Both the position numbers and the translations under genes were made by a program. Of a stretch of 64,000 nt of DNA, positions 10,447 to 22,136 are shown one piece after another; the stretch's first letter is position 1; each line of letters starts with the position of its first letter. The notes under the pieces are model-generated. The model was not told the DNA's origin. It saw nothing but the letters and a program-made list of their open reading frames with translations, and ran no database searches. The stretch lies in the NCBI GenBank assembly GCA_026008535.1, contig BRKX01000009.1, forward strand, positions 50,589,001 through 50,653,000, written 5' to 3'. This stretch comes from Perilla frutescens. Taxonomy: Eukaryota; Streptophyta; Magnoliopsida; Lamiales; Lamiaceae.

Positions 10447-11748
10447 AACATCATGATAGCTTCTCTGATATTGTCATCTTCATCGATGGCATCGCAATCA
10501 CTTAGGCCAGCTTGTAATGCCCATTCTAGTGGTTCTTGATTGTTCATTCTGGAAATCATGGCTTGGGCATGACATTGGCTCACAAAGTTGACTGACTCTA
10601 GGTCTTGAGGGTATTTCATTGCTTCAAAAATATTGAATATGACAATCTGCCCATCAAATTCACATGTCAGTGTGCCCTTATCGACATCAATCTTGGTGCG
10701 AGCAGTCTTCATGAATGGTCTTCCGAGTAGTAACACTGATGAGGTGGGTGTTGTTGTGCCCATATCGAGTACATAAAAATCAGCTAGGAAAATCAATTCC
10801 CCCACCTTGACCAAAACATCTTCTATCAGGCCTTCTAGGTAGATATTAGATCTGTCCGCAAGCTGAATGATCACCCTTATTTCCTTAGGTGGTCCTAATT
10901 TTAGTTCCTCATAAATCGTCATGGGCATGGCGTTTATGGATGCTCCAAGATCTAACATGGCATTCTCAATCCTTCTATTTCCAATGATGCATGGTATGAT
11001 AAGCATACCAGGATCTTCACACTTCTTCGGCATTTTCTTTTGTAAAACTGCCAAAACATTCTCTCCCACGAATAGTTTGGCGTCATCTTCAAATCGTACC
11101 TTTTTGGTGTAGAGCTCTTTGAGGAATCGGGCATATCGAGGTACTTGACTAACTGCATCCAAGAGTGGAATATTGATTTCCACTTTTCGAAAAATCTTGA
11201 GAAGATCTTTCGTTTCTTCCTCTTTTCTATTATGGGCAAGATGCTCTGGAAAAGGTGGTTTTCCGACAGCCTTTATTTTTTCATCTTGGGCTTTGCAATC
11301 TTTTCTTTTTCTTTCTGCTCCTCTTCTTCTGTGTCCCCAGTGTTTTCTGTCTTCTTATCTTCTGGTTCTGTAATAGCTTCTGGCTCTTTTCCACTTCTTA
11401 ATGTCACAACATTCACTTGCTCTCAGGGGTTTACCACTTGAGATGGTATTTGCCCATTTTTCTCTTCAAGTTGCTTGATGGCTTGGGTAAGCTATGAAAT
11501 TTATTCGCTAACATAGTGCTTAAATTTTTCAATTTCTTGCTGTGCTCTCAACGTCTCTTGTGCCATGGTCTGGACCAACTCCTCCAAAGAAGGTCCTTAC
11601 CTTTGATTTCGAAAAAGTGGCTGCATAAGAAAGATTTGTAGTTGGTCTTGATATGGCCTTTTCCAATTGAAGTTCTCATGATCCTGCCAACCTGAATTAT
11701 ATGTTTGAGAATAGGGATCATATTTTCTTTGACTGTTGTTATGCCCCC
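10447..11748 (-). pseudogene. gag-pro: Gag C-terminal region and aspartic protease (element A)
   Basis: Read down from 11748, with several frame breaks, the sequence gives a Gag C-terminal linker (DPYSQTYNSGWQDHENFNW near 11720-11660, then TMAQETLRAQQEIEKF and ...QVVNP...EQVNVVTLRSGKE). The frame from 11183 then continues EINIPLLDAVSQVPRYARFLK, the usual Gag end. The retroviral-type protease follows with active-site DLGASINAMP (about residues 78-87, near 10952-10923) and LLGRPFMKTARTKIDV. The frame runs into the solo LTR at 10446, so its last 17 or so codons are LTR-derived. Gag capsid and zinc-knuckle regions are cut off at 11749 by the LTR of element B. Confidence 0.85.
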
Positions 11749-12611
11749 TGTTCGGTATTTTATTTCACTAAAAATACTACTCGCAAGTGTACGAGGTAAA
11801 TGTAGCAAAATTATGGTGAGCAAAGTCGTATCCACAGAGACTGGCTATGTAACCCGACTAAGTACCTAATCAAATTGTTCTACTTTATCTAGAGGACCGA
11901 ATTAAGGATTTTGAATTTTAATTAAACTAAATTGAAATGAAATAAATAAAATAAATATAACAACAAGAACGGTGAAACTTCAGAGAGAGTGGATTATGGG
12001 GAATTACACGTCTATGGATCCTATGAATTCAATTAGCAGATTAAACCAAATTTAATTCCTAAATTTACAGGAGAATCACTATATTATCTAGACCCTCTCT
12101 CTCGAGTGAGTTCTAGACGTAGATTAGATTCTAATTCTTATCTATCGATCTCGAATTATTATCTAACTCCAGACAAAACCTCAGATTTATTCTCCTCACG
12201 ATAACCTACCAATCTCTCGATCTAGCAAGCTCGTGTTATGCATTCCTAATCTGTCAACTAATTAACCTCTCTCGAGTGATAACCAATTAACTGCACATGT
12301 GCATTTGATGGCCAAACAAATTCACAAGATAATTAATTCAATGAAGCGTAAACAAATAAAGGAAAGGAACAATCATATTAATAAAAAAAATATAAAAATC
12401 CATATTCAAATAAAACCCTAAAAAATCTCTAATAAATTAGCTACTCATAGTGTATTTCAAATCCATAGAAATAAAATAAACAATGGAAGCTATCATGATA
12501 GTCCCGACAAAAGAAATCATAAACAAAAACTTATGCCAAAGTCTTGAATATTCAATCTCCGTCTTCTCTCTTCCATCTCTCGGTGTTCTTGAGGGTTTTC
12601 TACTGTGTTCT
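11749..12611 (-). repeat. Athila-like element B LTR, 3' part
   Basis: On the minus strand this is the distal part of an LTR. It contains CTCTGTGGATACGAC followed by TTGCTCACC near 11840-11810 and ends ...ATACCGAACA at 11749 against the gag of element A. The proximal part lies at 48565-49064, because Copia-1 inserted here (GTTCT at 12607-12611 is the left target copy). Joined, the LTR is about 1363 bp with TG...CA ends. Nothing in it looks coding. Confidence 0.75.
12607..12611. repeat. Left target-site duplication GTTCT of Copia-1
   Basis: GTTCT directly precedes TGTTAGGAAA at 12612 and matches 48560-48564 exactly. Confidence 0.9.
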
Positions 12612-15018
12612 TGTTAGGAAAACTATCAACGTTTTTCTTATTTACAAGGGGTTTTGATGAAATGTCAAAATATTTCAAAATATGCAAAGAGCCTTGAAAG
12701 AACTGAAAAGAAATCAAGCAGAAAACTAAGGTTGATCATCTGAAATTAAGTTGTCAAAGCTAAAAGAAATGATCAATCCATATGAGAGAAGAATAGAGAG
12801 AAAAAGAAGAAGACTGTAGCTTGCTAGAACAATTAGCAAGGCAAACTGGAAGTTGTAGGTACTAGTAAGAGAAAGTACCAAGTGCCACTAGTCTACAGTG
12901 ATGAACTGATGGACAATACCAGTTCAAGGCTAATACTAGCTGAAGAAAATATTTCATCTGAAGTAATAAACTGACGGACATACCAGTTTAAGGCCAATAC
13001 CAGCTGAAGAAGATGTTCCAGCTGAAGTGATGAACTGACGGACATACCAGTTCAAGGCTAATACCAGCTGAAGAAGGTGTTCCAGCTGAAGTGATGAGCT
13101 GATGGACTATACCAGTTCAAGGCTAATACCAGCTAAAGAAGATGTTCCAGCTGAAGTGATGAACTGAAGGACATACCAGTTCAAGGCCAATACCAACTGA
13201 AAAAGATGTTCTAGCTGAAGAGAACTGAAGGACATACCAGTTCTAGGCCGCCATCAACTGAAGAGATGTTCCAGCTGAAGAGAACTGAATGACATACTAG
13301 TTCTAGGCCGCCACCAGCTGAAGAGATGTTCCAGCTGAAGAGACTGAAGGACATACCAGTTCTAGGCCATCACCAGCTGAAGAGATGTTCCAGCTGAAGA
13401 GAACTGAAGGACATGCCAATTCTAGTCCAATACCGGTTGATAGAGAAGAACTGAGGGACATACCAGTTCTAGATCATTATCCACTGAAGAAATACCAGTT
13501 GAAAAGCACATCGGTTTGACCTGATGAACATGCCAGCTCACAATGACATCAACTGAAGAAGACTGCCAGCTGAAGAGAGAATGATTTCGGGCTGAAGAAA
13601 ATACCAGCTCAAGATATTCCAGCTGAAGAAAATACCAGCTGAAGAAATGTACCAGTCTAAAGATCCATGTTGAAGGAAATACCAGCTCAGGATATTCCAG
13701 TTGAAGGAACATACAAATTAAAGAGAAAACTGAGGTACAAGCTGAATGAAATACCATCTTAAAGGATACCAGCTGAAGAATGAAGTTCTAGCTGATGAAG
13801 TACCAGTTCAAAGGACACCAGCGGAAGATGCATCAGTTTTGAAGTCCAACTGATAAAGCGCCAGCAACCGAACTGAAGACCATTCCATGAAAGTTCAAGT
13901 TGAAAGGACACAAGTCCAAATTACCAGCTAAAGAACACTGGTTCAAACTACCAGCTGAAGCAAAGCAAACTGAAGCTCAGAAGGTAACAAACCCTAGCCC
14001 GCTAGCTGAAGAAAACCAAACTGAAGCTCAGAAGGTATCAAACCTTAGCTCAGAATTGCCAGCTGAAGCAAAGCAAACTGGAGCTCAGAAGGCATCAAGC
14101 CCAAGTCAAGAAATGCCAGCTAAAGATGATCTTAAATGAAGCTTTTCAAACTGCTAAGGGACACGCAGAACTGACAGACAAAGAAACTGAAGATTCCAGC
14201 TGCCAGACAAAGCTCAGAATTGAAGATCAAAGATAGGCACCGTAACTGAAATTCAGATAAACCAAAGAAGATCTTGAAGTTAATGCAACCGAGATCTTGG
14301 AGCAAAAGCTTGTCAGAAGAGCAAAGGCAACTCAATGGCCCCATTAAATGAAAGCCTTGCAACTGGCTTTATCATTTATGATCAAACAGTGATCACCAGC
14401 GGTCACCACTCACCCATCTTTAAAAGGTGAGCTACCCCAGAGAAGACCGTGGCACTTTTGAGAATTTGGAGAGCACTTTAGTTAAGTCTTTCCGCAAAGA
14501 CGTTCGCCAAAGCACTATGCCTCACGCTCAAAAAGCTCAGAAGAATCAAAAGTTCCAACTAATGAGAATGAGCCTTAACACTCTTCGAGCTAGCTGTTGA
14601 AGATTTCCAGCTAGAGCTATTTTCTTAGTCATCGCGCTTCAGTGATCAACTACCCCAGCTCAGACGCAGACGCGCAAAGGAGCAACTCAGTTGATACCAG
14701 TTTCAAGACTGTACTCTTGATGATCGAGTGAGATCTAAAATCATGAAAAGACGGGCAATAGCACCTTATCTCTCCAGTGAGCAGTTGGGGATCGCAAGTG
14801 TGAGCTGTCGACCTACCGGCTGAGGAAGTTGAGTACGCAGCTTTCGGGACAGCAGTTGTCTTCACTGTGTAACTATAATAAAGGAACTTTACACTTGCAT
14901 AGTGAATTGCCCTTCTGCGGAAGGAAGAGAGGACGTAGAAGTTGATTCTAAAGATCAGCTTCCGGGACAGCAGTTGTCTTCACTGTGTAACTGATTCTGA
15001 CTCGCCCCAGGACCAACA
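12612..15018 (+). repeat. 5' LTR of Copia-1
   Basis: This 2407-bp LTR starts TGTTAGGAAAACTATCAACG and ends GACCAACA, two bases before the PBS. Its first half is built of degenerate 60-bp repeats with the motif CCAGCTGAAG. A TATA-like ACTTTAAAAGG equivalent lies near 14417-14426. It is shorter than the 3' LTR (2665 bp). The segment after GTAGAAGTTGA (14947) found in the other copies (AGCTTCGAACC...AGCACGGAT) is missing. It is replaced by short copies of neighbouring sequence (see finding). Confidence 0.9.
12900..13440 (+). repeat. About 60-bp tandem repeats in Copia-1 5' LTR
   Basis: Roughly eight degenerate units of about 57-66 bp repeat the pattern GATGTTCCAGCTGAAG, then AACTGA(C/A)GGACATACCAG and TTC(A/T)AGGCC. 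Clear starts lie near 13013, 13076, 13142, 13206, 13267, 13327 and 13386. Later units are shorter, having lost TGATG. The block recurs in the 3' LTR (46190-46740). Confidence 0.85.
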
Positions 15019-15020
15019 AG

Positions 15021-15032
15021 TGGTATCAGAGC
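15021..15032 (+). other. Primer binding site, tRNA-iMet type (Copia-1)
   Basis: TGGTATCAGAGC is an exact complement of the 3' end of plant initiator tRNA-Met. It starts two bases (AG) after the LTR. Confidence 0.95.
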
Positions 15033-15108
15033 CAGATTGATTCTAAAGATCAGCCGTTTCTGCAGATCAACTGAATCAGATCTAGTCATTTGTGCTAATC
15101 TGTAAGCT

Positions 15109-17665
15109 ATGAGAAACCATAAGCTACCTATCTTTTCAGTTGAAAACTACGATAACTGGAGCAGGAGAATGAGGGCGCATTCTGCTCAATCTACGAGAAT
15201 ATGTGGGAAGTTATCGAGGATGGTCCAATCATGATTATGATGAATAATGAAGCCCAAGTTGCTGATGTCAATCAACCAGCAAGGATCCCGAAGCCAACTC
15301 ATCTTCTCATGTATGAAGAGAAGAAATTGAAGAACCTAGAGTTCGTGGCCCAAGCCGCGTTGTTCTAAACTCTAGATGAAGATCGCATGAAGGACACAAA
15401 GAATTGCAGAACTGCAAATGAGATATGAGACTTACTTTTAGATTTGTGCAAAGAGTCCGAAGCCATCAAAGGAAACAAGCTTCAACTAGCAGTCGACAAA
15501 TATGAGTCCTTCAAGATGCACTCAGATGAGACCATCTCCAGTCTTAAAATAAGATTTCTTGGCATCATCAGTGAGATGAACAATCTGGGAAGAACATATC
15601 CCAATAATGAGATGAATTCCAAAATGTTGGACAACCTCACTGAGGAATGGGATATGAAGGTGATTGCTATAAAAGAGTCAAGAGATTTGACCAACATCAC
15701 CCTAAGAGAACTCTTTGGTTCTCTTAAGGCTCACGAGTATAGCCTAAACCGAAAAAGAGAAGCATCCACATCATCAACCCAGGATGCAACCTTCTACGGT
15801 GAAAGAAATCGGTTTTGAGAAACTCGAGGAAGAAATGTCTTCCGGTCTAGAAGTTCTCAAGACAGAGAACAACCAAGCGGCTCAACTAATCGCAGAAGAG
15901 AAGAAGAAGGAGATCCTGACTGAAGATATCAATGATAAAATCCAGTCAGTTGCCAAGTTGCTAGAAAAGCTCAAGCGGATCAGAGATCAACCATCAGTTA
16001 TGCTTCAAACTGATGATGAGCCCATAGGTGAGAGAAACCAACCACCTGTTGAACAACTTAGGGCAGCCAACTGAAGCATATGAGAATGCTTCCATTGCCA
16101 CAAGTAAGGACACTACAGATATGAGTGTCCAGAGCTCCCTGAAGACAAAAAGGCCAAGGTGAAGAGAAGCTTTTTCAAAAGAAAAGCTATGATGGCAACT
16201 CAGAGAACGCGGTCCTGGATGACTCAGATTATCCATCAGGAATCAACTCCGACGGCTACAGCTCTGAAGAAGAGGCACTGTTCTACTTTATGGCTGACAA
16301 CGAAGAAGAGGTTAGCACAAGTGACTCCTTAACCTCTTTTTATCACATTCATGAATCTTCCATTACTAGCAATGAAATTAATGAACAATTAAAAATGCTA
16401 GAAGACCAGTTAGCTACTATTTCAAGCATGCATTTACAACTGGGGGAAGAAAATGATGACCTAAGAGATGAGGTCAAAAGACTGAGAAGTGATCATGACA
16501 GAATTGAATCACTTGAGGCTTAGTCTACTGAATGTGAGAAGTTGCAGTTCAATTTTGATGAGCTAAGAGCTGAGAATAAGAGGCTATGGCAGGAGATCCA
16601 GGAGAAAAAAGATTTCTCACAAATTCAGAAAGAGATCTCAAACTCTTGATGAGATTCTAAGCCATCAAAGAGTTGAAAGGAAAGACAGTAATCCAAACCA
16701 GTCAAGAAGGAACCCTTCCTAGTTTTGTCAGACCTGCACCAACCCAACCAGTTGAAGAGACCAAAGGCAAGGGAACTGAAGACATCCCTACAGATCCACC
16801 TAAGAGGTCTAGCCAATCCTCCCAACTGAAAGACACAGTCTAGCTGTTAGTTCGGCAGAGGAAGCCATCTCAAAGAAGGCCACAAGCTCAAAATATGCAG
16901 TTTGCCTATCAACAAAGGCCACCAGCTCAGCAAAGGCATCCAGCCTATCAACAGAGGTCATCAGTTCAGCCAAGACCTCCAACTCATCAAAGAGTCAGTT
17001 CAACAAAGATCACCAGACTTTTAAAGGCCCAAACCTCAAAACTGGCCTATGGTGAATAGAACTGACCGGCTAACTGAAGTAAAGAGAAATGCTTAGTTTG
17101 GACCGCAGTCTCATCGAGATAGGGCATCCGTTCAGAAGAGAACTGCTCAGCCAGTCTATCTTTCAAGACATCCAGGAAGTCAACCTGGAAGAGAACTTGA
17201 CTCAAGGAGAAACGTGCCCACAATGCTATATCAAGAACGTCAACATTCTCAGATCTCTCTGGAGAAGTTTACTCCAACGGATCTTGTAACACAGTACAGT
17301 GAGTACTTGGACTCAAGGGATGAACTGAGAATCAACCCTCACTATAACTGGTTTGCCAACTGGCCATACCATATGAGCAATAGAGCTCATGGTGCTAAAA
17401 GAAATTTGCCACAAAGAAAAGCCAGACAAGCTCGAAATCAGAGAGTTATGATCGAAGTGAAGTTTATCAAAATAACTCTCGACGCAGGTACAAGTCAAAT
17501 GACTCAGCTCTGAGGAGGAGAGCTGAAAAGAGAGTGAAACTGATCAGACAATCAATGTCTGAAAACTTTCTACCTACCATAAAGCCAAAAGTTTGGCAAA
17601 TCTGGATCCCAAAACATCTAATTAGCAAAGAAGGACCCGATGTTATATGGGTTCCTAAAAACTAA
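15109..17665 (+). pseudogene. gag: gag of Copia-1 (long, SIRE-like), degenerate
   Basis: The ATG at 15109 starts RNHKLPIFSVENYDNWS, the Copia Gag N-terminus. Further blocks are KESEAIKGNKLQLAVDKYES (15449ff), a UBN2-type Gag core (SLKIRFLGIISEMNNLG) and a CCHC knuckle at about 16086-16128 (ECFHCHK, stop, GHYRYEC). An acidic segment DDSDYPSGINSDGYSSEEEA follows, then a coiled coil near 16370-16510 and a Q/P/R-rich stretch near 16850-17060. It ends VPKN with TAA at 17663. Several frameshifts and stops make it non-functional. The TAA inside the knuckle (16105) also occurs in Copia-2. Gag binds and packages element RNA. This long type with a C-terminal extension is usual in SIRE-like elements. 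Confidence 0.85.
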
Positions 17666-18934
17666 TCGTCTCTCTTGCAGGAAAATGACATCCTATCAAA
17701 GAAGAGGACCAATGAGGTTTGGTACCTAGATAGCGGGTGCTCAAAACATATGATGGGAGACAAAGAGGATCTAGAAGGATACAAGGAGAAGAAAGGCCCA
17801 TTAGTCACATTCGGAGACAACTCCAGAAGCCGAACCATTGAAGAAGGGTTCATGGTCAAAGGAAAGGTGATAATGAATGGAGTCTCCCACGTGGAAGGAC
17901 TGAAGCACAAACTGCTCAGCATCAGCCAATTATGTGACAATGGATATACCGTTGATTTCTGTTGAAGCTCGTGTGACATCAATGATAAGTCAACTGGAGC
18001 AATCCTCCTAACTGGAGTAAGGAGAGGCAACATGTATATTGTTGACTGGTCAATTGGATATGAAGAAGCTTGCTTTCTATCAAAGGCCTCAACAGAAGCA
18101 AGCTGGTTATGGCATCGACGACTCAACCATCTCAACTTCAGAACCATCAATCATCTAGCCAAGAAAGAGCTAGTAGATGGGCTTTCTAAGGAGATTTTTA
18201 AGAAAGCTGGTGTCTGCAGACCATGCCAGAAAAGGAAACAGGTGAGATCATCATTCAAGAACAGAAGTCATTTTCCAGGGACAACTGCTCCCCTCCAGCT
18301 ACTACACATGGATCTATTTGGGCCAGTCAGACCACCAACGGCCAAAGGAAAAAGATTCACTCTGGTAGTAGTCGACGACTTCTCAAGATACACATGAGTA
18401 GAGTTTCTCAGAAGCAAGGATGAATCCTGAACCAAGCTATCAACTATGATCAAGAGGCTGCAAACTGAAAAGGAGAAATCAGTTCAATGAATTCATTCAG
18501 ACAATGAAACTGAATTCGTTAACCAGCAGATCATCAGTTTTCTGAGTGAGCTGGGAATAACTCACGAGCACTCAGCTGCCAGAACTCCACAACAAAATGG
18601 TGTTGCAGATTGGAGAAATCACACACTCAAAGAAGCAGCTCAAGCAATGATAACTGATGGCAACATAACAGAAGGATACTGGGCCGAGACAGTCAATACT
18701 GCGTGCCACACTCAAAATAGAAGCACCATTGTCAGCGCATATGACAAAACACCCTATGAGCTCTACAAGGGTCGTAAGCCATCTATTTCATACTTCAAAG
18801 TATTTGGCTATAAATGTTATATTCACAACAATGGAAAAAGTCAACTGAAGACTTTCAGTGCCAAAGCTGATGAGAAAATATTTCTTGGTTACAATTCCCC
18901 ATATAGTCAAGCGTACAGAGTGTTCAACAAATGA
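17666..18934 (+). pseudogene. pol: Protease and integrase of Copia-1
   Basis: In the same frame as the end of gag, after TAA 17663-17665, comes VWYLDSGCSKHMMGD (Copia protease active site DSG). The integrase zinc-binding part follows (LWHRRLNHLNFRTINHLAKK...CRPCQ), then the core LLHMDLFGPV...VVVDDFSRYT and NETEFVN near 18500. At the position of the catalytic Glu the usual GVAER is GVADW (18602-18617), so the active site is lost. The late core reads KTPYELYKGRKPSISYFKVFG. Internal stops lie at 17963, 18395 and 18428, and TGA 18932 closes the region. The same TGA is present in Copia-2. The sequence TCTCTCTTGCAG at 17669-17680, between gag and protease, resembles a splice acceptor. Confidence 0.9.
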
Positions 18935-20847
18935 ATACTAGTTGTGGAAATAACTTGTCATGTTGTTTTTGATGAGTTTGCCAATGAGTACAGGAGTAAA
19001 AAGGCACTCAATCCATCAGTTCAAATAGGCAAAACTGATAACTCACAGGACTATGTGAATCACATAGTTCCAGAGGAGTTTGAAGTCGGGCTTGAAGATA
19101 AAGGAAATGAATCCAGCACCAGACCAGCTGAGAGCATAGCTGAGGGTGATCAAACCAATAGAGAGAATGATCATGCTGAGACCTTCAACCCCACAACTGA
19201 AGCAGGGGGAAGAACTGATGATGAAGAATGGAAAACTGAAGATAAGACATCAGAGGATGTCAATGTAGAGGATCCAACTGAAAATTCAGCTGAGGAGAGC
19301 CTACCAAAATGGCTCAGGAGCCACCCAACTGAAAAAATAGTTGGAGATCCAAGAAGTCGAGTTCAGACCAGAAGTTCAACTGAGCATGCTCTCGTCACAT
19401 GCTTTATATCTCAAACTGAATCGACAAACATCAATGAAGCTCTTGAAGATGCAGATTGGATAATCGCCATACAAGAAGAGCTTAACTAGTTCACAAGAAA
19501 CGATGTATGGTTTCTTGTTGATAGGCCAAAAACCCAGAAAGTCATCAAAACCAAGTGGGTTTTTCACAACAAACTGGATAAACAAGGCGTTATCACAAGG
19601 AACAAGGCAAGATTGGTAGCCAAAGGATACTCTCAAAGTGAAGGAATTGACTTTGATGAGATATTTGCACTAGTTACAAGATTAGAAGTTATCAGATTGT
19701 TTCTCGCTTATGCGGCTCACAACAATTTCACGGTCTATCAAATGGATGTGAAAAGTGCTTTTCTTCAAGGGATGCTCAAGGAAGATATGTACGTCGAGCA
19801 ACTACCTGGATTCGAGATTGGAGACCAAGTCTTTCAACTGAAAAAAGCACTCTATGGGCTGAAGCAAGCGCCCAGAGCCTGGTATGAATCCCTCACTACA
19901 TTCTTGATTAAGAATGGGTTTCAAAAAGGAGTCATTGATCGTACTCTATTTAGAATAGAGCGGTCATTGGAGATCTTAATGGTTCAAATTTATGTGGATG
20001 ACATAATATTTGGATCAAAGAGTAAGGATCTCTGCACTTGATTCGCACAACTGATGCAGAGCGAATTCGAGATGAGCATGGTGGGAGAAATGACCTTCTT
20101 CCTAGGACTCCAAGTGAAGCAGCTCCAAGATGGGATATTCATCAGTCAAGCCAAGTACATAAATGAGCTGGTCAAGAAGTTTGGAACTGATAAGGAAAAA
20201 ACTATCAAGATTCCCATGAACACATTAGTTCAACTGACTCTCGATGAAGAAGGAGAATTAGTTAGCCAAACTCAATACAGAGGCATCATCGGTTCGCTTC
20301 TCTATCTAACTGCTAGTCGACCAGACATTTCATATTCAGTCAGCTTATGTGCACGCTTCCAAGCTAATCCGAAGAAAAGTCTTCTCGAAGTAGCGAAGAG
20401 GATTATCAAATACCTCAGAGGAACCATAAATCTTGGATTATGATATCCCAGAGATGATAGCTTGAGTCTAACTGGCTATTCAGACTCAGACTTCAGTGGA
20501 TGCAAGATTGATCGGAAGAGTACCAGTGGAACATGTCAGTTTCTTGGTCACAAACTGATATCCTAGTTCAGCAAAAAGCAGCACTCAGTTGCAACGTCGA
20601 CAACTGAAGCATAATATATAGCTGCTGGAAGCTGCTGTGCACAGATACTCTAGATGAAGCAGCAGTTGAAGGATTACAAGGTCGAAACTGACAAAGTACC
20701 TATCTTCTGCGACAACAACAGTGCCATTGCTATTTTTCAGAATCCAGTTTTGCATTTGTGAGCGAAGCACATCGATATCAGGCACCAATTCATCAGAGAT
20801 CACATTGAAAAAAAAAGACATATGCATCCAATATGTCAACACAGAGA
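18935..20847 (+). pseudogene. pol: Reverse transcriptase and RNase H (first part) of Copia-1
   Basis: A variable acidic linker (18944-19489) precedes RT: WVFHNKLDKQG...RNKARLVAKGYSQSEGIDF, QMDVKSAFLQG, ALYGLKQAPRAWYESL, then the catalytic YVDDIIFGS near 19990-20016. RNase H follows with YLRGTINLGL, SDSDFSGCKIDRKSTSG, and FCDNNSAIAIFQNP near 20705. Stops lie at 19487, 20039, 20441, 20563, 20611, 20651 and 20759. The frame is cut at 20848 by the CRM-like insertion. The rest of RNase H resumes at 27122. Confidence 0.9.
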
Positions 20848-20852
20848 AGCAG
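20848..20852. repeat. Left target-site duplication AGCAG of CRM-like element
   Basis: AGCAG precedes TGATAGAG at 20853 and matches 27117-27121 exactly. The duplicated site lies in Copia-1 RNase H. Confidence 0.9.
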
Positions 20853-21712
20853 TGATAGAGATGCACCCGATAAGTCTAAAGCATACAAGAGGGATCCTTT
20901 GATCGTGCATGATGGAGCAATTATAAGGGCACAAGCTAAGAAAATCAAAGAGGCTATGATGATCACTATAGCTAAAATAAGAGATAACATGCTTAAGGAT
21001 TCAACATTGGGCCAAATTGTGAATTTTATTCAAGTTGATGGGCTGCATTCTACATGATGAATTGGGCTTGTCTCATATCCATCTTGAAGGCCTAAATTGA
21101 AGAGGTGTGAAGATTATTTTCGTGGCCTCTTCATGCCCTAAAATAAATGATATTTTATTTTATTAGATAAGTGTCATTTTTGTGTATTTTGAGTTCAAGA
21201 GTCATTGTCTAGGTTAGTGGGGTCTTTTGTAAATCCTATGTAGTGTAAATGAACCTTAATAGCTAGACTTTAGTGGTGATCATGGACTCTTTAGTGGAGG
21301 GTTCATGGGGTCTTTATTATAGCTTCTAAATGATGTAAAGGAGCTTTAATAATCAGCCCTTATTGGTGTGCATCCACGACATGCATCCAAGAGTCTTCTT
21401 TGTCCTATAAATAGGGTTGTACTTGTGTTTACAAGGACAACTGGAATGATAAACGAAAATTAGCGTAATTGCTTTGTGAGTTAAATTCTCTTTGTAGAGT
21501 TTTTCAATTGTTTAAGAACTTATCAAGATTTTGAGCAAGGTCTTGTGGCGTTCAAGCATACCAAGGTTCTTGGCTGATTATATAGCCAACAGGTCAAGGT
21601 TTTCAAGCTTTAGGAAAGATCAAACCGGATTCTCGATCTGGCGTGACCGCTGCCTATCATTAAACGACGTGTTCTTGAATCAATATATTCAATAGGTCTT
21701 TCTTCCATATCA
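20853..21712 (+). repeat. 5' LTR of CRM-like element
   Basis: It has the same length as the 3' LTR. Its first 205 nt still encode the pol C-terminal tail (APDKSKAYKRDPLIVHDG... to stop at 21055), a relic of the overlap between pol and the 3' LTR in the parent copy. Confidence 0.9.
21406..21415 (+). promoter_or_regulatory. TATA box of CRM-like 5' LTR
   Basis: TATAAATAGG within TTGTCCTATAAATAGGG is a strong plant TATA box, 554 nt into the LTR. The 3' LTR has the same box at 26810-26819. Confidence 0.75.
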
Positions 21713-21715
21713 GTT

Positions 21716-21727
21716 TCGTATCAGAGC
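21716..21727 (+). other. Primer binding site of CRM-like element (tRNA-iMet type)
   Basis: TCGTATCAGAGC differs from TGGTATCAGAGC at one base and starts 3 nt after the LTR end. Confidence 0.75.
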
Positions 21728-22136
21728 AATCTGGTATTGATATGACCATCCTATCTATCTATCTATCTTCCAAAAACAAGGTATCATCCTGTTCGCCAAA
21801 AAAAAAAAGAAAATTGTTCTTCATTTTATCATATCCATCTTTTGTTCTTCTCTACAATAGTGCAAAAGAGAGTTGAAACAAAAACAAAAATCAGTTCTTA
21901 TATTTATCCCTACAAATTCCATATATTTGACCCTTAGAACTATAGTTGTTGATTGTCATTCTATACTTGTCTTGATTATTGATTTGTTCTTATTCTTTTG
22001 AGTTCTACAATAAGAATTGAGTGGTAAAAGGCATTGAGTGGTGAGAATATTTGAGGGGAGGTAAAAGCTAAAGAGTGATACACGAGTGAATTGTAAGGAT
22101 CATTTTTTTATGTGATACACGAGTGTTGTGAAGATC
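21728..22136 (+). other. Untranslated leader of CRM-like element
   Basis: This AT-rich leader lies between PBS and gag ATG. It holds a short TATC run (about 21752-21770) and an A run at 21800. No coding frame or other motif is seen. Confidence 0.5.

Larger units (their letters stand above)
4438..11748 (-). mobile_element. Athila-like Gypsy element A (partial)
   Basis: On the minus strand the element runs, right to left, as Gag C-terminal part and protease (11748-10447), RT N-terminus (9015-8451), integrase (8450-7668), a noncoding 3' region, PPT and 3' LTR (6127-4438). The 5' LTR, PBS and gag N-terminus are missing because the LTR of element B abuts at 11749. A solo LTR interrupts it at 9021-10441. 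Most of RT, RNase H and the integrase N-terminus are deleted. The wording of the conserved blocks (DLGASIN, ADIKGISP, ALWAYRT-like) is that of the Athila lineage. Confidence 0.8.

Noticed and set aside
12900..13850. CRISPR-like regularly spaced repeats
   Set aside because: The units are contiguous and degenerate, without unique spacers. They lie in a plant LTR and recur in both LTRs of the same element.
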